From contig NW_024037074.1 in the NCBI RefSeq assembly GCF_015706575.1, positions 29,067,334 through 29,131,333 of the forward strand: 64,000 bases of DNA, given 5' to 3'. Origin of the DNA: Patiria miniata. Its lineage: Eukaryota > Echinodermata > Asteroidea > Valvatida > Asterinidae. The translations under genes were made by a program, and so were the position numbers. Under the pieces are notes generated by a model. That model saw only the letters and a program-made list of their open reading frames with translations. It ran no database searches and had not been told where the DNA came from. Of this stretch, positions 1 to 11,487 are shown in pieces. Positions within the stretch are counted from its first letter, which is position 1. Each line of letters begins with the position of its first letter.

Positions 1-490
1 ATTTCAGACCATGATGATCCCGTTTTCATACGGTAACTCGATAACTTATTGATAGGTGCTTGAATAATCACCAGGTATTATGTAGTATAGACTATAGCTG
101 AATTAGCTCTTAGTCTCAACAGTTGATGCGGATTCAAACCAACTTGTTGTGAGGCCAAATGTTCAGGCAATAAAAGCTAAGAACAAAAATCTGGTGGTTT
201 TTTTTTATTTGTTCTTAATAAGGAATTCATGTCGGACAATATCTTTGCTATTACTTCCATGGTGCACTCTCGACGCACAGTAATTGCCCAAATACTGAAA
301 AGTGAAAAAGAACTCTTTAAGTTTATGGAAGTTTTATAGTTTTTATTGCCATTCAGGTTCGCCAGTTTTCCAGTAAAACCTGGCTGTATAGGTTTTTCAA
401 GAGTGTATTACATCAAGTTCCCTATTTGTAGTGAAGCACAAGCTCTTACGCAATTTTGTAGATGATAAATAAAAACCTTTTTGTCTTTAA

Positions 491-922
491 CCCTTCGCGT
501 GCTAATTTTTGGCACTGTGATTTTAGACGGCTGCTGGGAATAAATCCATGACACAATGTAATTTGAGCTACCCTGCCCTCAAAGTCCACCATTCACCCCC
601 AGAATAAAACCAGACACTAACCCCCTCAATGCCATTTGACAGTTCCATTTTGGTCACAGGGGTGATCGAGGTAATCCCTATGTGAACAATGCGTTTGTAC
701 ACAAGCCTATGTAAATGCGCACAAGCACACTAGGTTTTCCCGCCAATTTCCAACCCCTCCAGTAGGATCACAAGACTGACACCCCCTCTAGTGGATGTAC
801 CATGGTCCATACTAGGATCTAGTAATAAATGACCTGGGCATGGCTACACGTGGCTGGTACAATAAAAAAAAAAAAAAAAAAAAGTGGAAGTGATTCCAGT
901 CACACTGACTCCAGGTAAGGTT
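491..922. mobile_element. Insertion of unknown family, flanked by TTAA, with a poly(A) run
   Basis: Introns C and D read continuously from a T-rich stretch into GAAAGAAATCTTGC, while intron A carries about 430 extra bases here. TTAA lies at both edges (487-490 and 923-926), which fits a piggyBac-type target duplication. However, the ends are not clearly inverted, and an internal run of about 20 A (near 864) would also fit a retroposed piece. No coding potential was seen. Confidence 0.35.
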
Positions 923-1973
923 TTAACGAAAGAAATCTTGCGAATGCTCGACACTTGACCCATAATATCAGTATATGACCATTCACCCCCTTTATTATCT
1001 TGCTATTTTTCCCTGTTTATTGTATTAAACATATAATTCCGATGCGTTGCGCTCACCTTTTTTCCCGGCAATCACTCTAACTAATTCAGGATAAAAGGTT
1101 ATGCGGAAGTTGGCCATGGAAGAACGTATAAAGGAAATCGGGACATCTCAAACATCCTGTCCTATGCTGTGTTATTGAAAATTGGGATAATCTCAATACC
1201 TTTTGCACTTTGTTTTTAAACCGTGTCATTTCACTAGTTCACAGTGCGCCATTCCGGTTTGATCACTCTATGGGCCTGAACGTTCATAATTTCAAGCATT
1301 GCACGATAAAAGTGCGATTGGTTAGAATAGAATAGAGGGCGCAAATACAAACGGACCGGGAATTATTACTCACACAGTTTTACTCATGCTCAAATTGCTT
1401 TACTTCGCTGGATTCATTTCTAGAAATCCTGTAAAGAGTTGATGTTTGTACACATTATTCGGGCCGCCTGCTGAGCTGTCCGACTTCCAAGTTTGAAGCA
1501 CAAGCTTTCCTGGGCATCACGAGGGCCGGGGCAATGGGGGGTGGGGGGGGGCTGCCTCCCGGTCAAGCAAAACAAACAGGAGAAAAAGGAAATAAAAGAG
1601 AGGTGTGAAATCATACTGTTGTTAATTTAAACGGAGTGGGTGCAAAAAATGATCAATCGGGAAAATGCTGCAAAAAAAATGGATTTGGGGGAAATGTGTT
1701 TCGATTACTGCTGGAGGGGAGGGCGCCCCTCCGCACCCTAGATCAGTCAATATAAAATAAATCATATAGCCACATTAAAACATATTGCTATTTCTGGACG
1801 TATTCGAAAAGGAAGATACCCGTCAAATAATAATTTGTCCATTAATAATTAGTATAATTTTTCCCGTTTTCGTAAGATGATTTATCAATATGAAACAAGT
1901 CTTTTTTAGGCCATTAGGCCTTATTTTGGGCGAGTGCTCAAAACTTCATTCATTCTATCATCTAGCCACTTAA

Positions 1974-2343
1974 CCCTAAAAGGGCCGGGGGCCGCAATCC
2001 CCCCCCCCCCCTTCAACTTTTTTCAGCGATAGCCTTGAAATTCTTTTTTAGTTTTGCGACCCAAGCTGTTATGACTTTTTAGCCTCGAGCCTTGCGCATC
2101 TTTTTTAATTTTATCATATCAGTAGTGTACACAGATCAGAATTACCATTCGCACATATGAATAATTAATTAGCCATAATTCCAAAGCCCTTTGACCTTTA
2201 ACCATGAAATGTTTTAGGTATGTTCATGATAGGTTGCTCTATAAAAGTATTGTCACTCAATGGCCGATATCTTAGGAGGGGCGGAATTTGCTCCCCCCCC
2301 CCCCCGGCTGAGAGATGGTCAAAATAACCCGGCCCTTTTAGGG
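1974..2343. mobile_element. piggyBac-like MITE (TTAA target)
   Basis: The left end CCCTAAAAGGGCCGGG and the right end CCCGGCCCTTTTAGGG are perfect inverted repeats. They are flanked by TTAA on the left and TTAG (one change) on the right. CCCTA-type ends and TTAA target duplications are hallmarks of piggyBac elements. At 370 bp it cannot encode a transposase, so it is non-autonomous. A second copy sits at the same relative place in intron C (35998-36384), so insertion predates that duplication. Confidence 0.7.
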
Positions 2344-2447
2344 TTAGCATTGTTCAGTTCTGATATGCATGTTTGGTTTTTTGTACATTCCTTCATCGAA
2401 AGTTATGTCATGTTATACTTTGTTTCAACACTATCACACAGTATCTT

Positions 2448-2602
2448 CAAGGGCAAATCCAGATTGTTTCCTGCCTGGGGTGGATGTTGTGCCGGGAAAA
2501 GGGGATGGAAGGGCTCTTTCAAGTGACATGTGGCCTGATTTGATAAACTTCGGTCACTGCTGGGGGGAGTGCGCCCCCTCCGCACCCCTGGATCCTCCAC
2601 TT
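2448..2602. mobile_element. Short MITE of the GGCGGATCCAG family
   Basis: This 155 bp piece begins CAAGGGCAAATCCAG and ends near GGATCCTCCACT, a decayed version of the inverted ends CAAGGGCGGATCCAG / CTGGATCCGCC. Copies lie at equivalent places in intron C (36490-36643) and intron D (55660-55791), and intron B keeps only the left end near 26705. The more diverged intron segment near 38625 reads across the site without it. The same ends occur on the hAT-like MITE at 25924-26241. Confidence 0.5.
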
Positions 2603-3298
2603 TCTTGCCAAACTACCCGATTTCATTGAACATGCTACTTTGGCAAACGTAGCATGAAGTTGAATTCCCGAGTGGGACCGAAATCCAAAGCACAATAATT
2701 CACTGCAAAGTAACGTCAATTTCAATTGCCCACTTTGTAAGGCGTATAATGAATATTTCCTGAAATATTTTGATTGTTCGCCAAAATCAACTTGGTTTGA
2801 AAATGATTGCCCGTTTTTAAGCCAATTTGAAAGAAAGTGTTCATCACTGAATAAACAAGGTGTAAATTTGGACGGAAAAAAAATATTTGAATGAAGAATT
2901 TGCTGTTTTAAAATTCACAGAATTATGTTTTCAAAAACATTTTAACGACTTACTAATGGCTTAAATATACATAAGACTTTTTTTGTATAATGAATTGGAA
3001 AAAAAAGTGTAATGAAAGCGTTTCAATAAGTTTAATGTTGATCTCAGGAAACATTCATTTTCCCGAGAAATTTCACAAAGCGAGATTAATACATGTTGCT
3101 TTTTCTGGACGTATTCCGATCAGAAAACTACAAATAATCGTTTGACCGTTGTTTTTATTAGTGAATACTTGTTCCTGGTTTCGAATGACTATTTAGTACA
3201 TTGGGGGGAAAAAACAACGGAAATATAAAAATCGATGAAATAATTATTTCTTTCCTTACTTAAGTGTAAACATTACCAGCTTTTGGGTTTTTTTTCAG

Positions 3299-3370
3299 CA
3301 TACACTGAGCTTCTTGTGATCTCTTCTTGGACCTGATCTTTAAGTCCTCAGGAGCGAACCATCGAGGTCG
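3299..3370 (+). other. Candidate non-coding exon 2 of gene A
   Basis: A T-rich tract ending in CAG (3296-3298) precedes 72 nt that end in GGTCG followed by GTGTGAT, a plausible donor. All four genes keep this arrangement (27328-27400, 39296-39360, 56481-56552) and none has an ATG in the segment. If spliced after exon 1, the upstream ORF would stop inside this exon at a TGA conserved in all copies. The flanks are also conserved between the duplicates, so conservation alone is not proof. Confidence 0.35.
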
Positions 3371-3674
3371 GTGTGATAGTGTTTAATTGATTCTTTCATG
3401 ACCGTGGAAAGGGCGGGCCGTCCCCGAAAAAAATTGTAGTTCGGCCTCATATCCTAACCTTTATCGGCGGGCAAAAAAAAATAACAATCCTAATAATGTG
3501 GATTGTCCAGAGTTGCCATGACACCCGATTTAAAAAGAACCCACCTTTTCGTAAAATGTTATGAACATAATACGCCATACGCATAAATTGTCACTGAGAC
3601 AAACCATTATTTATTTATTTCTTATTAATTTTGTTTTCAGTTTTATATATAGGCCCTTTTTGTTTTCTTTACAG

Positions 3675-4511
3675 ATGAAGATCTGCGTGGCCACCATTCT
3701 GTCAATCGCCCTCCTTCTGGGTAACTCTGTCAAGCTCCGAGCTTCCGTTACTGGGCCTGTTTCCTCGGACGGCGATGGTCCTGCGTCTCAGGTGTGTCAG
3801 CAGTGCTGCCAGGGACCTGCTGCAATACCCGGTATACCAGGTTTGCCTGGACCAGTAGGACAGATGGGGCCGTATGGTCAGCCGGGGTCAAAGGGCGATG
3901 CAGGTCAGCAAGGTCACAAAGGTGATGTTGGACCGATTGGACCTATGGGTGAGCGGGGAGCACCTGGGAACACTGGGTCTAAAGGTGATGATGGGATTGG
4001 TCTGCCCGGCAAGATAGGTCCGAGAGGGCTACCTGGTTTTGTTGGAGGAACCGGAGAAACTGGTGTTAAAGGTCAGAAGGGTGAGCCAGGGGAGACACCA
4101 GACGACTCCAACAAGCGGGTGGCATTCACCGTGGTGAGGACGAGCCACTCGGATACCTCTACGAGTCACGTCACTCGTTTGCCATTCCAGCAGGCCGAGA
4201 CCCTTCTGCCGGGTACCAGCTTCGATCTCGAGACCGGCACGTTCGCCTGTAGTGTGCCGGGCACCTACGTATTTACGTTTACTGTTCTTAAGTATGGAAA
4301 CAGCGGTGACCTTTACATCCATTTGGTTAAAAACGACTACAAGGTGATCAGTACCTATGGTGTAACAAGTCAACGTGGTCAGTTGTCTGGAAGCGTGGTG
4401 ATGGTCCTGCAGCGAGGAGACACGGTGTATGTTACCATGTACGGTAGGGCGCTAAGTGGTTCGACCGAACACAACACCTCATTCAGTGGCTTCCTCCTTT
4501 TCTCCGAATAA
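3675..4511 (+). CDS. Secreted collagen-like C1q-domain protein, gene A
   Basis: The 278-residue product should be a secreted C1q-domain protein that trimerises. A signal peptide covers residues 1-23 (MKICVATILSIALLLGN..., probable cleavage after LRA). A CxxCC cluster at 41-45 could cross-link chains. Gly-X-Y repeats run from 53 to 141: 18 triplets, a Gly-Ile break at 107-108, then 11 triplets. The C1q domain (about 148-278) shows the family pattern RVAFTVVR, TFACSVPGTYVF and TSFSGFLLF, with one cysteine (192). An NTS glycosylation sequon lies at residue 267. The start is the ATG directly after an acceptor (TTTCTTTACAG); longer in-frame upstream Met codons are intronic and not conserved. The coding region is a single exon. 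Pattern recognition or a matrix role are family-based inferences. Confidence 0.93.
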   Translation: MKICVATILSIALLLGNSVKLRASVTGPVSSDGDGPASQVCQQCCQGPAAIPGIPGLPGPVGQMGPYGQPGSKGDAGQQGHKGDVGPIGPMGERGAPGNTGSKGDDGIGLPGKIGPRGLPGFVGGTGETGVKGQKGEPGETPDDSNKRVAFTVVRTSHSDTSTSHVTRLPFQQAETLLPGTSFDLETGTFACSVPGTYVFTFTVLKYGNSGDLYIHLVKNDYKVISTYGVTSQRGQLSGSVVMVLQRGDTVYVTMYGRALSGSTEHNTSFSGFLLFSE

Positions 4512-4531
4512 AAAATATGTAAACAAATAAA
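4507..4531 (+). terminator. Polyadenylation signals of gene A
   Basis: AATAAA occurs at 4526-4531, 15 nt after the stop codon. A second AATAAA at 4507-4512 overlaps the TAA stop itself. Gene B has the same pair. The 3' UTR is therefore probably very short. Confidence 0.55.
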
Positions 4532-6253
4532 ATTAAATCACAACGCATAAATATACAGGAGCAATGCTGCATTTGTTGGTTTCGCTTTCCATTTTGCCAC
4601 ACCAGTAACCAATGAATTAAAAGAAAAATGTTCAATGGCATGATAATAACAGAGATAATTGATTCTTAATACTTTCAAGTATCAAAACTGCGTAAAAACA
4701 GTTAATTAAAAAGAAGTTAAATATATGACTTTTGATAAGGAAGGTTTTAGTTGCGATTGAAAAACCCTTCAAATTCATTATTTTTTGCTCAAATAACGTC
4801 GAAGTCTGCACGGTCACCGTATGCCTTGCCAGGCTTTGGACAAACTTTAGGAAGGTTAAACTGAATCCCATCACAGCTTTAAGTGCGAATGTTAACCGCA
4901 TGAACTGATATTTACTCTGTGAAGTACCGTAGCGCTGCCTCACCATGGCCGATAAGTTTGAATAGTACCGAAGAATCTTGAATTCATTCCGCACAGTAAC
5001 CAAGAGCCAACGTAGTTCCTGAAGTATGGGCGTACGACCCTTCCTTCTTGCATATATGTTGTTATTTCTTAAACTGGTAATCGTATGCAAAAAAAAAACA
5101 GTTACAATAGTCTGTCTGGGAAGTAACAAATGCATGTATTAAAATATATTGTTGTTGTTAAAATATATTGGTTTTTTTTTCATTTGCATTTCGCATACCG
5201 TATACAGCCAGAGATTAAATGAGGTATGGTGATATCATTTATTTATCCTTTTTCTTGAACAAAACACCAAGAGTTTCAAATTGCGCCACAGTGAACAAAG
5301 AACTCTCAACTTTTGATAAACACTTTATTTTGTATCCCATGTTATACACGTATAATTGAGTTTTTGTTCATGTAAAAAGTTGCGTTTTAGAGCTTTCACT
5401 TTTATGAAATTGTTTACAATTTAATGTAATTTCAGTTGATAATGTGATGCTATATCAGTAGATTACACAATTATGATTCTAAAGTATATATTTAATTGTA
5501 CGAAAAAAAATTCCAATTATACATTTGAGGATGTGCCCTGTTAAGCAGCTAAACCAATTTAAGCAAAGAAATTAATCATATAACATGTAATCAGTATCGA
5601 ATATAAATACTCGAAACTGTATTTTGAACATGACTTTAATTGAACATTTAGCTTTTGACAATGTGGGAAACCTTGTCCTAATCGTAATTCATTCCATCGA
5701 ATTCCTCTCAAGAAAGTAAAATTACAGAGAAATATTGTCGTTGAAATGAAAGAGCAAATCACAGTCTGACTTTTACGAACAAAATAATTTCTTATTAAGT
5801 TCTTAAATCTGTGATTATAGATAACACTTTTAATCCCTCTGGTATTACAAATTATTGCAAACAGAGTCAGTTAATTACCTGTATTTTTGTCCATTTTTGT
5901 TTGTTTTGACCACTAAATTTGGGGATCGTGTTAATGAAAGGCCGGGTTAACATTGGTTGAGGATGGATGGGGTGGAGGATGAATGATAAGTGGTGTCGAG
6001 GGGGTTAGGGATTGAAGATGAGGGGCGGGGATCAAAATATGATGCCGATTGTTACTTATCTTTCAATAATTCATTAAGAACAATGAATGGCACTAAGACG
6101 ATGGTGTAGTCTACTTATCCCATTTACCCCACAGATTCTCAAAATGCTAAAACATGTAGACAGAACAAAATGAGAAATGAAAAATGCTGGATGTCATCTA
6201 CGATACTTTTATGATACGTACGCAGGTATATAATAATATTTTCCCCCACATTT
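4532..6253. repeat. 3' flanking block of gene A, duplicated behind gene B
   Basis: This AT-rich stretch without recognised genes aligns almost throughout with 28583-30840 behind gene B and partly with 44890-46600 in the C-D spacer. Shared landmarks include GTCGAGGGGGTTAGGG near 5997, 30090 and 45898. Small minus-strand reading frames here (for example 4632-5135) resemble no known protein and are broken in the sister copies. Confidence 0.6.
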
Positions 6254-6340
6254 TGGCGAGCAGTGCGATAACTCAGTCGATAGGGTTGTGATTTTGCATT
6301 GCGAGGTTGCAGGTTCGATTCACCGTTGTTTTGTCCCCGA
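6254..6340 (+). mobile_element. tRNA-derived SINE head
   Basis: A tRNA-like segment shows a box A-like TAACTCAGTCG (6269-6279) and a box B GGTTCGATTC (6312-6321), about 43 nt apart, as in pol III internal promoters. It lacks a credible tRNA acceptor stem and continues into unrelated AT-rich sequence, which suggests a SINE head rather than a working tRNA gene. A sister copy lies at 30845-30930 in the duplicated block. Confidence 0.5.
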
Positions 6341-7653
6341 TTTTTTTGTTCTAACCTTAGACTTCAGAGGATATTTTGTTAAAGGGAAATAAAGTCCGAA
6401 TTTCATTACGTTCGAAGTCATTCCTTTTTTTCTAATTAATATTTTCTTCTCACGTTTTTAGAAAAGTAAATTCCAAAACGCCATAGCGTACACCCATTAT
6501 GCGGATGACGTTTGGGAGAAAAAAAAAAAACATTATCTGCAAAAAAAAAAAAAAAAATCGCGCCCATGCAGGATGGTGAAGGGTGCACACCGGTAAATAG
6601 GCCTTAACCCATCCGACGAGTGCATGAAAGAAAGTTAAACCCTCAAAATATTCTATATTGGAGAGTTCGGAGAGCCATACAATTGGGGATTTGAAGAGAT
6701 AAGGCAATGAATCCTCTGGCCCGGACTTGGGGCTTCCAATTCTCAGCATTTTGGATGCGATTGGGCTCCAAAGTGGCGCTATTGTGTCATGTAGTGGAGG
6801 GATCGTTTTTGAAGATGGCTACTGTTCCACTTTGGGAAAAAATAGGGGTCGCCTTCTTTGGGTGAGAATATCTCGAAAAGTCAATGGTCAACCCACAAAA
6901 AATTAAAATAAAGTAAAAGATGACATGTCGATTACCCTTTTTTCTGTGCAGCTATACCCGTGAGAGTTCTGAGTATTTTTACAAGAATTTTGAAGTATGG
7001 GCATTTAGCACTGGTGTCTATGGGAATTTTAATACAGGGCTGCACCCCAAGACCTGTAAATCGACTCCCAAAGACATGTGATAACTACACGTACTTCCCG
7101 ATTTTGTTTTAGTAATACTCATGACTGTAGATCTCCAACGCATGGTGTTTGAAATTTTAATTGAATACATGTAGTATTTCTTGAGTTGTTGCCCCCACAA
7201 CGAGTTAATTCTTATTTCAAAATTAGAATTTCGTCCAGTGATTTGTCTTGATGACTGCGTAACATTATGAGATTTAATATTATGGGGAAACTGTCAAACA
7301 ATGAAATAATCATACATGTTTGACAGAAACAAATATAGTATCTTAAACGCGAAAAATACAAACCGAATGAAAACAAAAAGTCAACGTCCAAGAAATATGA
7401 CACACGCAATAACCCGAGCCTACCACGCCCAATTGTTTTAGTTCGGCCAGTAATTGGTCTTGATGTATTACTCATAAGGAGATTCTATTTCTCGAGAAAC
7501 CGTCAAACAACTAATGAAAGTTTATTTCCAGAAAGGACGCGCTAAATAAAACTTGTGTTAAGTTTCCATCAATAGAGGGGGCGCCTTATAAATAGTGGTC
7601 TCCACAAAGCGAGCAACTGCCAAGCCCCCATTGGCAAAAACCATAAGCGTAAA
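6341..7653. repeat. Spacer block shared by A-B and C-D intervals
   Basis: From about 6786 this matches 46860-47743 in the C-D spacer, including the word GGGCATTTAGCA near 7000, which also recurs three times in intron C (40577, 41372 and 41523). No gene is recognised. The block stops at the edge of the hairpin-ended array, and the C-D copy continues without it. Confidence 0.6.
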
Positions 7654-8988
7654 CTAGAAATTGTGGTTGTGAACAACCACAGAGCTGTTCCCAATATTGG
7701 TTATCTGTTGGACCCATAGACAAAAAGTAGAAATCTATGTCTGTTTGCAACAGAAGATAGGGCTTTTCCGCATTATGATTTGTTTTTATCAATAATACGT
7801 CCCTGACTATGCATGAACATAAAATCTGTCAAAGTTAGCCGGAAATCGGCTAAAACGGTCACTGTGGACAGGATTTGACCAAAGCAACACGTGCGCTGTG
7901 CGCGGGCTGACTGACATACGATATGTACAACGTACGTGCATGTACATGTACATGTACTGTACATTGTGGACGTCCTGTGCATGTTTTAAAGCAGAGGTAT
8001 TGTCAACCCGAAGTTTTAAGCGTGCGCAGGGCATGTCCGAGTTTGCTTATTGCCTCAGAGCTTTAAAATGTTTTAGACCTACCCTTCAATAGACAATAGT
8101 AAAACCTAATATAAAAACTGCCATGGTTGATTTTTCAGGAATTTTCTAAGGAAAAAGGGTCTTTTCATTATAACTTCCGGTCTGATGACGTCATACACCT
8201 TAAACTTCGCACAAGTCTTAAGTGGGTCAAGGTCATCATATACACCAATATTTAGGTGATTCCGACAAACTTCGCCACAGACATCTATTCAAAATACATT
8301 TTTAAACAATTTCAACCTGTCGCTAGAGGGCGCTCGATAATTGCATGACGTCATCGGTAAATGATTTGAAGAATACTATCAGCCAAGAGACTAACACCGT
8401 TGAAAGCAAGTTCATATCTATTACCATTTTTAAAATAATAAGCCACTTCCGGTTTTGGCTTTTTTTCGACCGGAAGCAAGGGTCACGTGATTTCACGCAC
8501 ACTGAATGAAATAAATACCTGAACCTACTCTACCACTTGCCGGCTACAGAATGCTGCGGACGCGTACGGTTGATTTCTTATGCATTTTTAAATATTAAAA
8601 GTGTTACTATTCAATTGCCTATAAATAAACACCGGATGACGTCATCATGACGTCATCATTACACAATATTGTTTGAATTAGAGTCTTTGCTTGGACAAAG
8701 ATTGGTGTAAATGAATTACTGGCAAAGTTTCGAAAATACCCTCTAAAAATCGACATTTTTTTTAAAGTTCTGTGTACAAAGTCTATGGGAAAAATTAAAT
8801 ATTCAAAATTCTATAATAAATCACGTGAGGACGTCAGCATGACGAAAAGTTTCGGCACACATCTTCAGATGGTGGTCTAAGTGTGTGCCAGGTTTGAAGT
8901 CGATCAGATTTGAAACAAGGCAAAAAGTGACTTGTAGAACGAAAACACGTGTTATCCTATGGGAAAAAAAGTGGAAAAAAAAGGGAAA
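7654..8988 (-). repeat. Array unit 1
   Basis: A full unit with the GTGGTTGT hairpin and CTAG end at 7654-7680. It carries four TGACGTCA sites (8186, 8346, 8637, 8648), a CTAGAGGGCGC word (8323-8333), inverted ETS-type words (CTTCCGGT ... ACCGGAAG near 8450-8475) and a TCACGTGA-type E-box near 8484. The reading frames in it are disrupted between units and are not considered coding. Confidence 0.65.
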
Positions 8989-10275
8989 CTAGAGGTCTAT
9001 GTCTGTTTGCAACAGAACATAGGGCTTTTCCGCATTATGATTTTTTTTAATCAATAATATGCCCTGAATATTCATCAACATAAAATCTGTCAAAAGAATT
9101 TTGCATTTTGCATGTTGCGTTCGGGAGATATGTCTAAAAGGTCCAAACAAATAAATATTCATATAAAATCTCAGGATGACGTCATCATGACGTCACCTCA
9201 TTTTTAATCTATAACACATCCTGGTATAGCCACATACCAAGTTTCAACCCAATCGGACTTACATTTCTGTAGATATAAGACTTCACAATATGTACGTAAA
9301 TTTTCAAAAATCAATAAAAAAATAGGTGATGACGTCATCGTGACGTCATAGTCTAGGCAGATTTTTTTTATGAGGGTCTTCCTTGGCTGTAACTTTGATG
9401 ACGATTCCAGATCCCCAAGTTATAAAAATGGTGGCTTGAAAACGTGTACAAATAAAAGTCAATGGGTTAAAAATCCAACAGCAGAAAAACTGCACCTTTA
9501 AATACGTGATTTGCCTTTAAACTGAAACATTTTTATCAAATATTACTTGATATTCTGACTCTTGGAAATATTTTCAATCAAATGACAGGCGTAAAAAAAT
9601 ACGATTTCTTTTTCCTTCTCATAGTAATTCTCAGCCGAAGTTCAGAACTACTCAGTAAGATATATCAGTGTTGTATAGGAAAAGACTTGTGGAGAAAGCT
9701 GTGTCCAAAGTCTATGAGAAAAATTAATTATTCATGAATCCATATAAATTATTTGATGATGACGTCATCATGATGTCATAGTTTTGGCATAATTTTTGTA
9801 TGAGGGTTTTTCTTGGCTGTAACTTTGATGACGATTCCAGATCGCCAAGTTATGAAAATGGTGGCTTGAAAACGTTAATAGGTTAAAAATCCCACAGCAG
9901 AAAAACTGCACCTTTAAATTAGTGATTTTCCTTTAAACTGAAACATTCTTATCAAATATTACTTGCTATTCTAACTCTTGGGAATATTTTCAATCAAATG
10001 ACAGGCGTAAAAAATTACGATTTCTTTTTCCTTCTCATAGTAATTCTCAGCCGAAGTTCAGAACTACTCATTAAGATATATCAGTGTTGTATAAGGAAAG
10101 ACTTGTGGAGAAAGCTGGGTACAAAGTCTATGAGAAAAATTAATTATTCATAACTCCATAATAAATCACTTGATGACGTCATCATGACGGCACTCTTCGG
10201 GACACATCTTGGCTATAGGGACTATGCTTATGCCAACTTTAATGATGTCTGACAAAGATTAATGCCAAAAGTGAT
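8989..10275 (-). repeat. Array unit 2 (diverged and internally rearranged)
   Basis: It begins at CTAG (8989-8992) beside a hairpin of the type CTATGT..CTGTT-TGC-AACAG..AACATAG. It lacks the middle part seen in units 1 and 3-5 and instead repeats a block of about 400 bp (about 9310-9720 and 9730-10140). TGACGTCA occurs at 9177, 9188, 9330, 9341, 9760 and 10174. Confidence 0.6.
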
Positions 10276-11487
10276 ATAATACGTCCCTGTCTATGCGCAT
10301 GCATGAACATAAAATCTGTCAAAGTTAGCCGAAAATCGGCTAAAACGGTCAATGTGGACAGGATTTGACCTCAGCAACACGTGCGCTGCAGGCTGACTGA
10401 CATACGATGTATGTGCCTATGTACAACGTACGTGCATGTACATGTACATGTACATTGTGGACGTCCTGTCCTGTGCATGTTTTGAAGCAGAGGTATTGTC
10501 AACGTGCAGTTTTAAGCGTGCGCAGGGGTATGTTCGAGTTCGCTTATCGCCTCGAAACTTTGAAATGTTTTAGACCTACCCTTTAATCGACAATTAAAGT
10601 AAAAACAAATATAAAAACTGCCATGGTTGATTTTTCAGGAATTTTCAAATGAAAAAGGGTCTTTTTATTATAACTTCCGGTCTGATGACGTCATTTGCCT
10701 AAAACTTCGCACACGTCTTAAGTGGGCCAAGGTCATTATATACACCAATATTTAGGCGATTCCGACAACCTTCGCCACAGACATCTATTCAAAATACATT
10801 TTTGCTAATTTTCAACCTGTCGCTAGAGGGCGCTCGAAGATTGCATGACGTCATCGGTAGATGATTTGAAGAATTCTATCGGCCAAGAGACTAACACCGT
10901 TAAAAGCAAGTTCATATGTATTACCACTTTTAAATAAAAAGCCACTTCCGGTTTTGGCCTTTTTCGACCGGAAGCAAGGGTCACGTGATTTCACGCACAC
11001 TGAATGAAATAAAGACCTCAACCTACTCTACCACTTGCCGGCAACAAAATGCTGCGGACGCGTACGGTTGATTTCTTATGCATTTTTAAATATTAAAAGT
11101 GTCACAATTTAATTGCCTATAAATAAACACCGAATGACGTCATCATGACGTCATCATTACACAATGTTGTTTGAATTAGGGTCTTTGCTTGGACATAGAT
11201 TGGTGTAAATGAATTACTGGCAAAAGGTCGAAAATGCCCTCTGAAAATTGACATTTTTAAAAACAATTCTGCGTACCAAGTCTATGGGAAAAATTAAATA
11301 TTCAAAATTCTATAATAAATCACGTGATGATGTCAGCATGACGAAAAGTTTCGGCACACATCTTCAGATGATGATTAATAACTATGCTGAGTTTAAGGTT
11401 GATCGGATTTAAAATAATTGCCAAAGTGGCTTGTAGAATAAAAACGTGTACAAAACCTATGGGGAAAAGTGGAAAAAGAAAAAAAAA
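10276..11487 (-). repeat. Array unit 3 (terminal hairpin lost)
   Basis: Same order of landmarks as units 1, 4 and 5, but the hairpin and CTAG end expected near 10276 is missing: unit 2 sequence runs directly into ATACGTCCCTG. TGACGTCA occurs at 10686, 10846, 11135 and 11146, and CTAGAGGGCGC at 10823-10833. Confidence 0.65.

Larger units (their letters stand above)
1..3674 (+). other. Intron 1 of C1q gene A (5' end outside window)
   Basis: The first bases match the sequence found about 110 bp downstream of exon 1 in the other copies (near 21990, 34445 and 53335), so the window opens just inside the intron of gene A. The backbone aligns with introns B, C and D. It holds an A-specific insertion (about 491-922), a TTAA-flanked MITE (1974-2343), a small GGATCC-ended MITE (2448-2602) and a candidate small exon (3299-3370). 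No protein-coding segment is recognised. It ends with a pyrimidine tract and ACAG directly before the coding ATG. Confidence 0.75.

Noticed and set aside
3561-3674. In-frame N-terminal extension of gene A (and Met codons at 27695, 42140 and 56885 in the others)
   Set aside because: The extensions differ between copies, consist of intron and pyrimidine-tract sequence, and would bury the signal peptide. The acceptor lies directly before the conserved ATG.
4417-4425. RGD in the C1q head as an integrin-binding site
   Set aside because: The GD pair is part of the common C1q-domain pattern and gene B has RGE, so adhesion cannot be claimed.
4632-5135. 167-codon minus-strand gene behind gene A
   Set aside because: The same block behind gene B (28819-29246) has the frame broken into shorter pieces in different phases, so it is not maintained.
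6254-6340. Functional tRNA gene
   Set aside because: Box A and B fit, but no matching acceptor stem was found and the segment repeats inside duplicated spacers, as for a SINE head.
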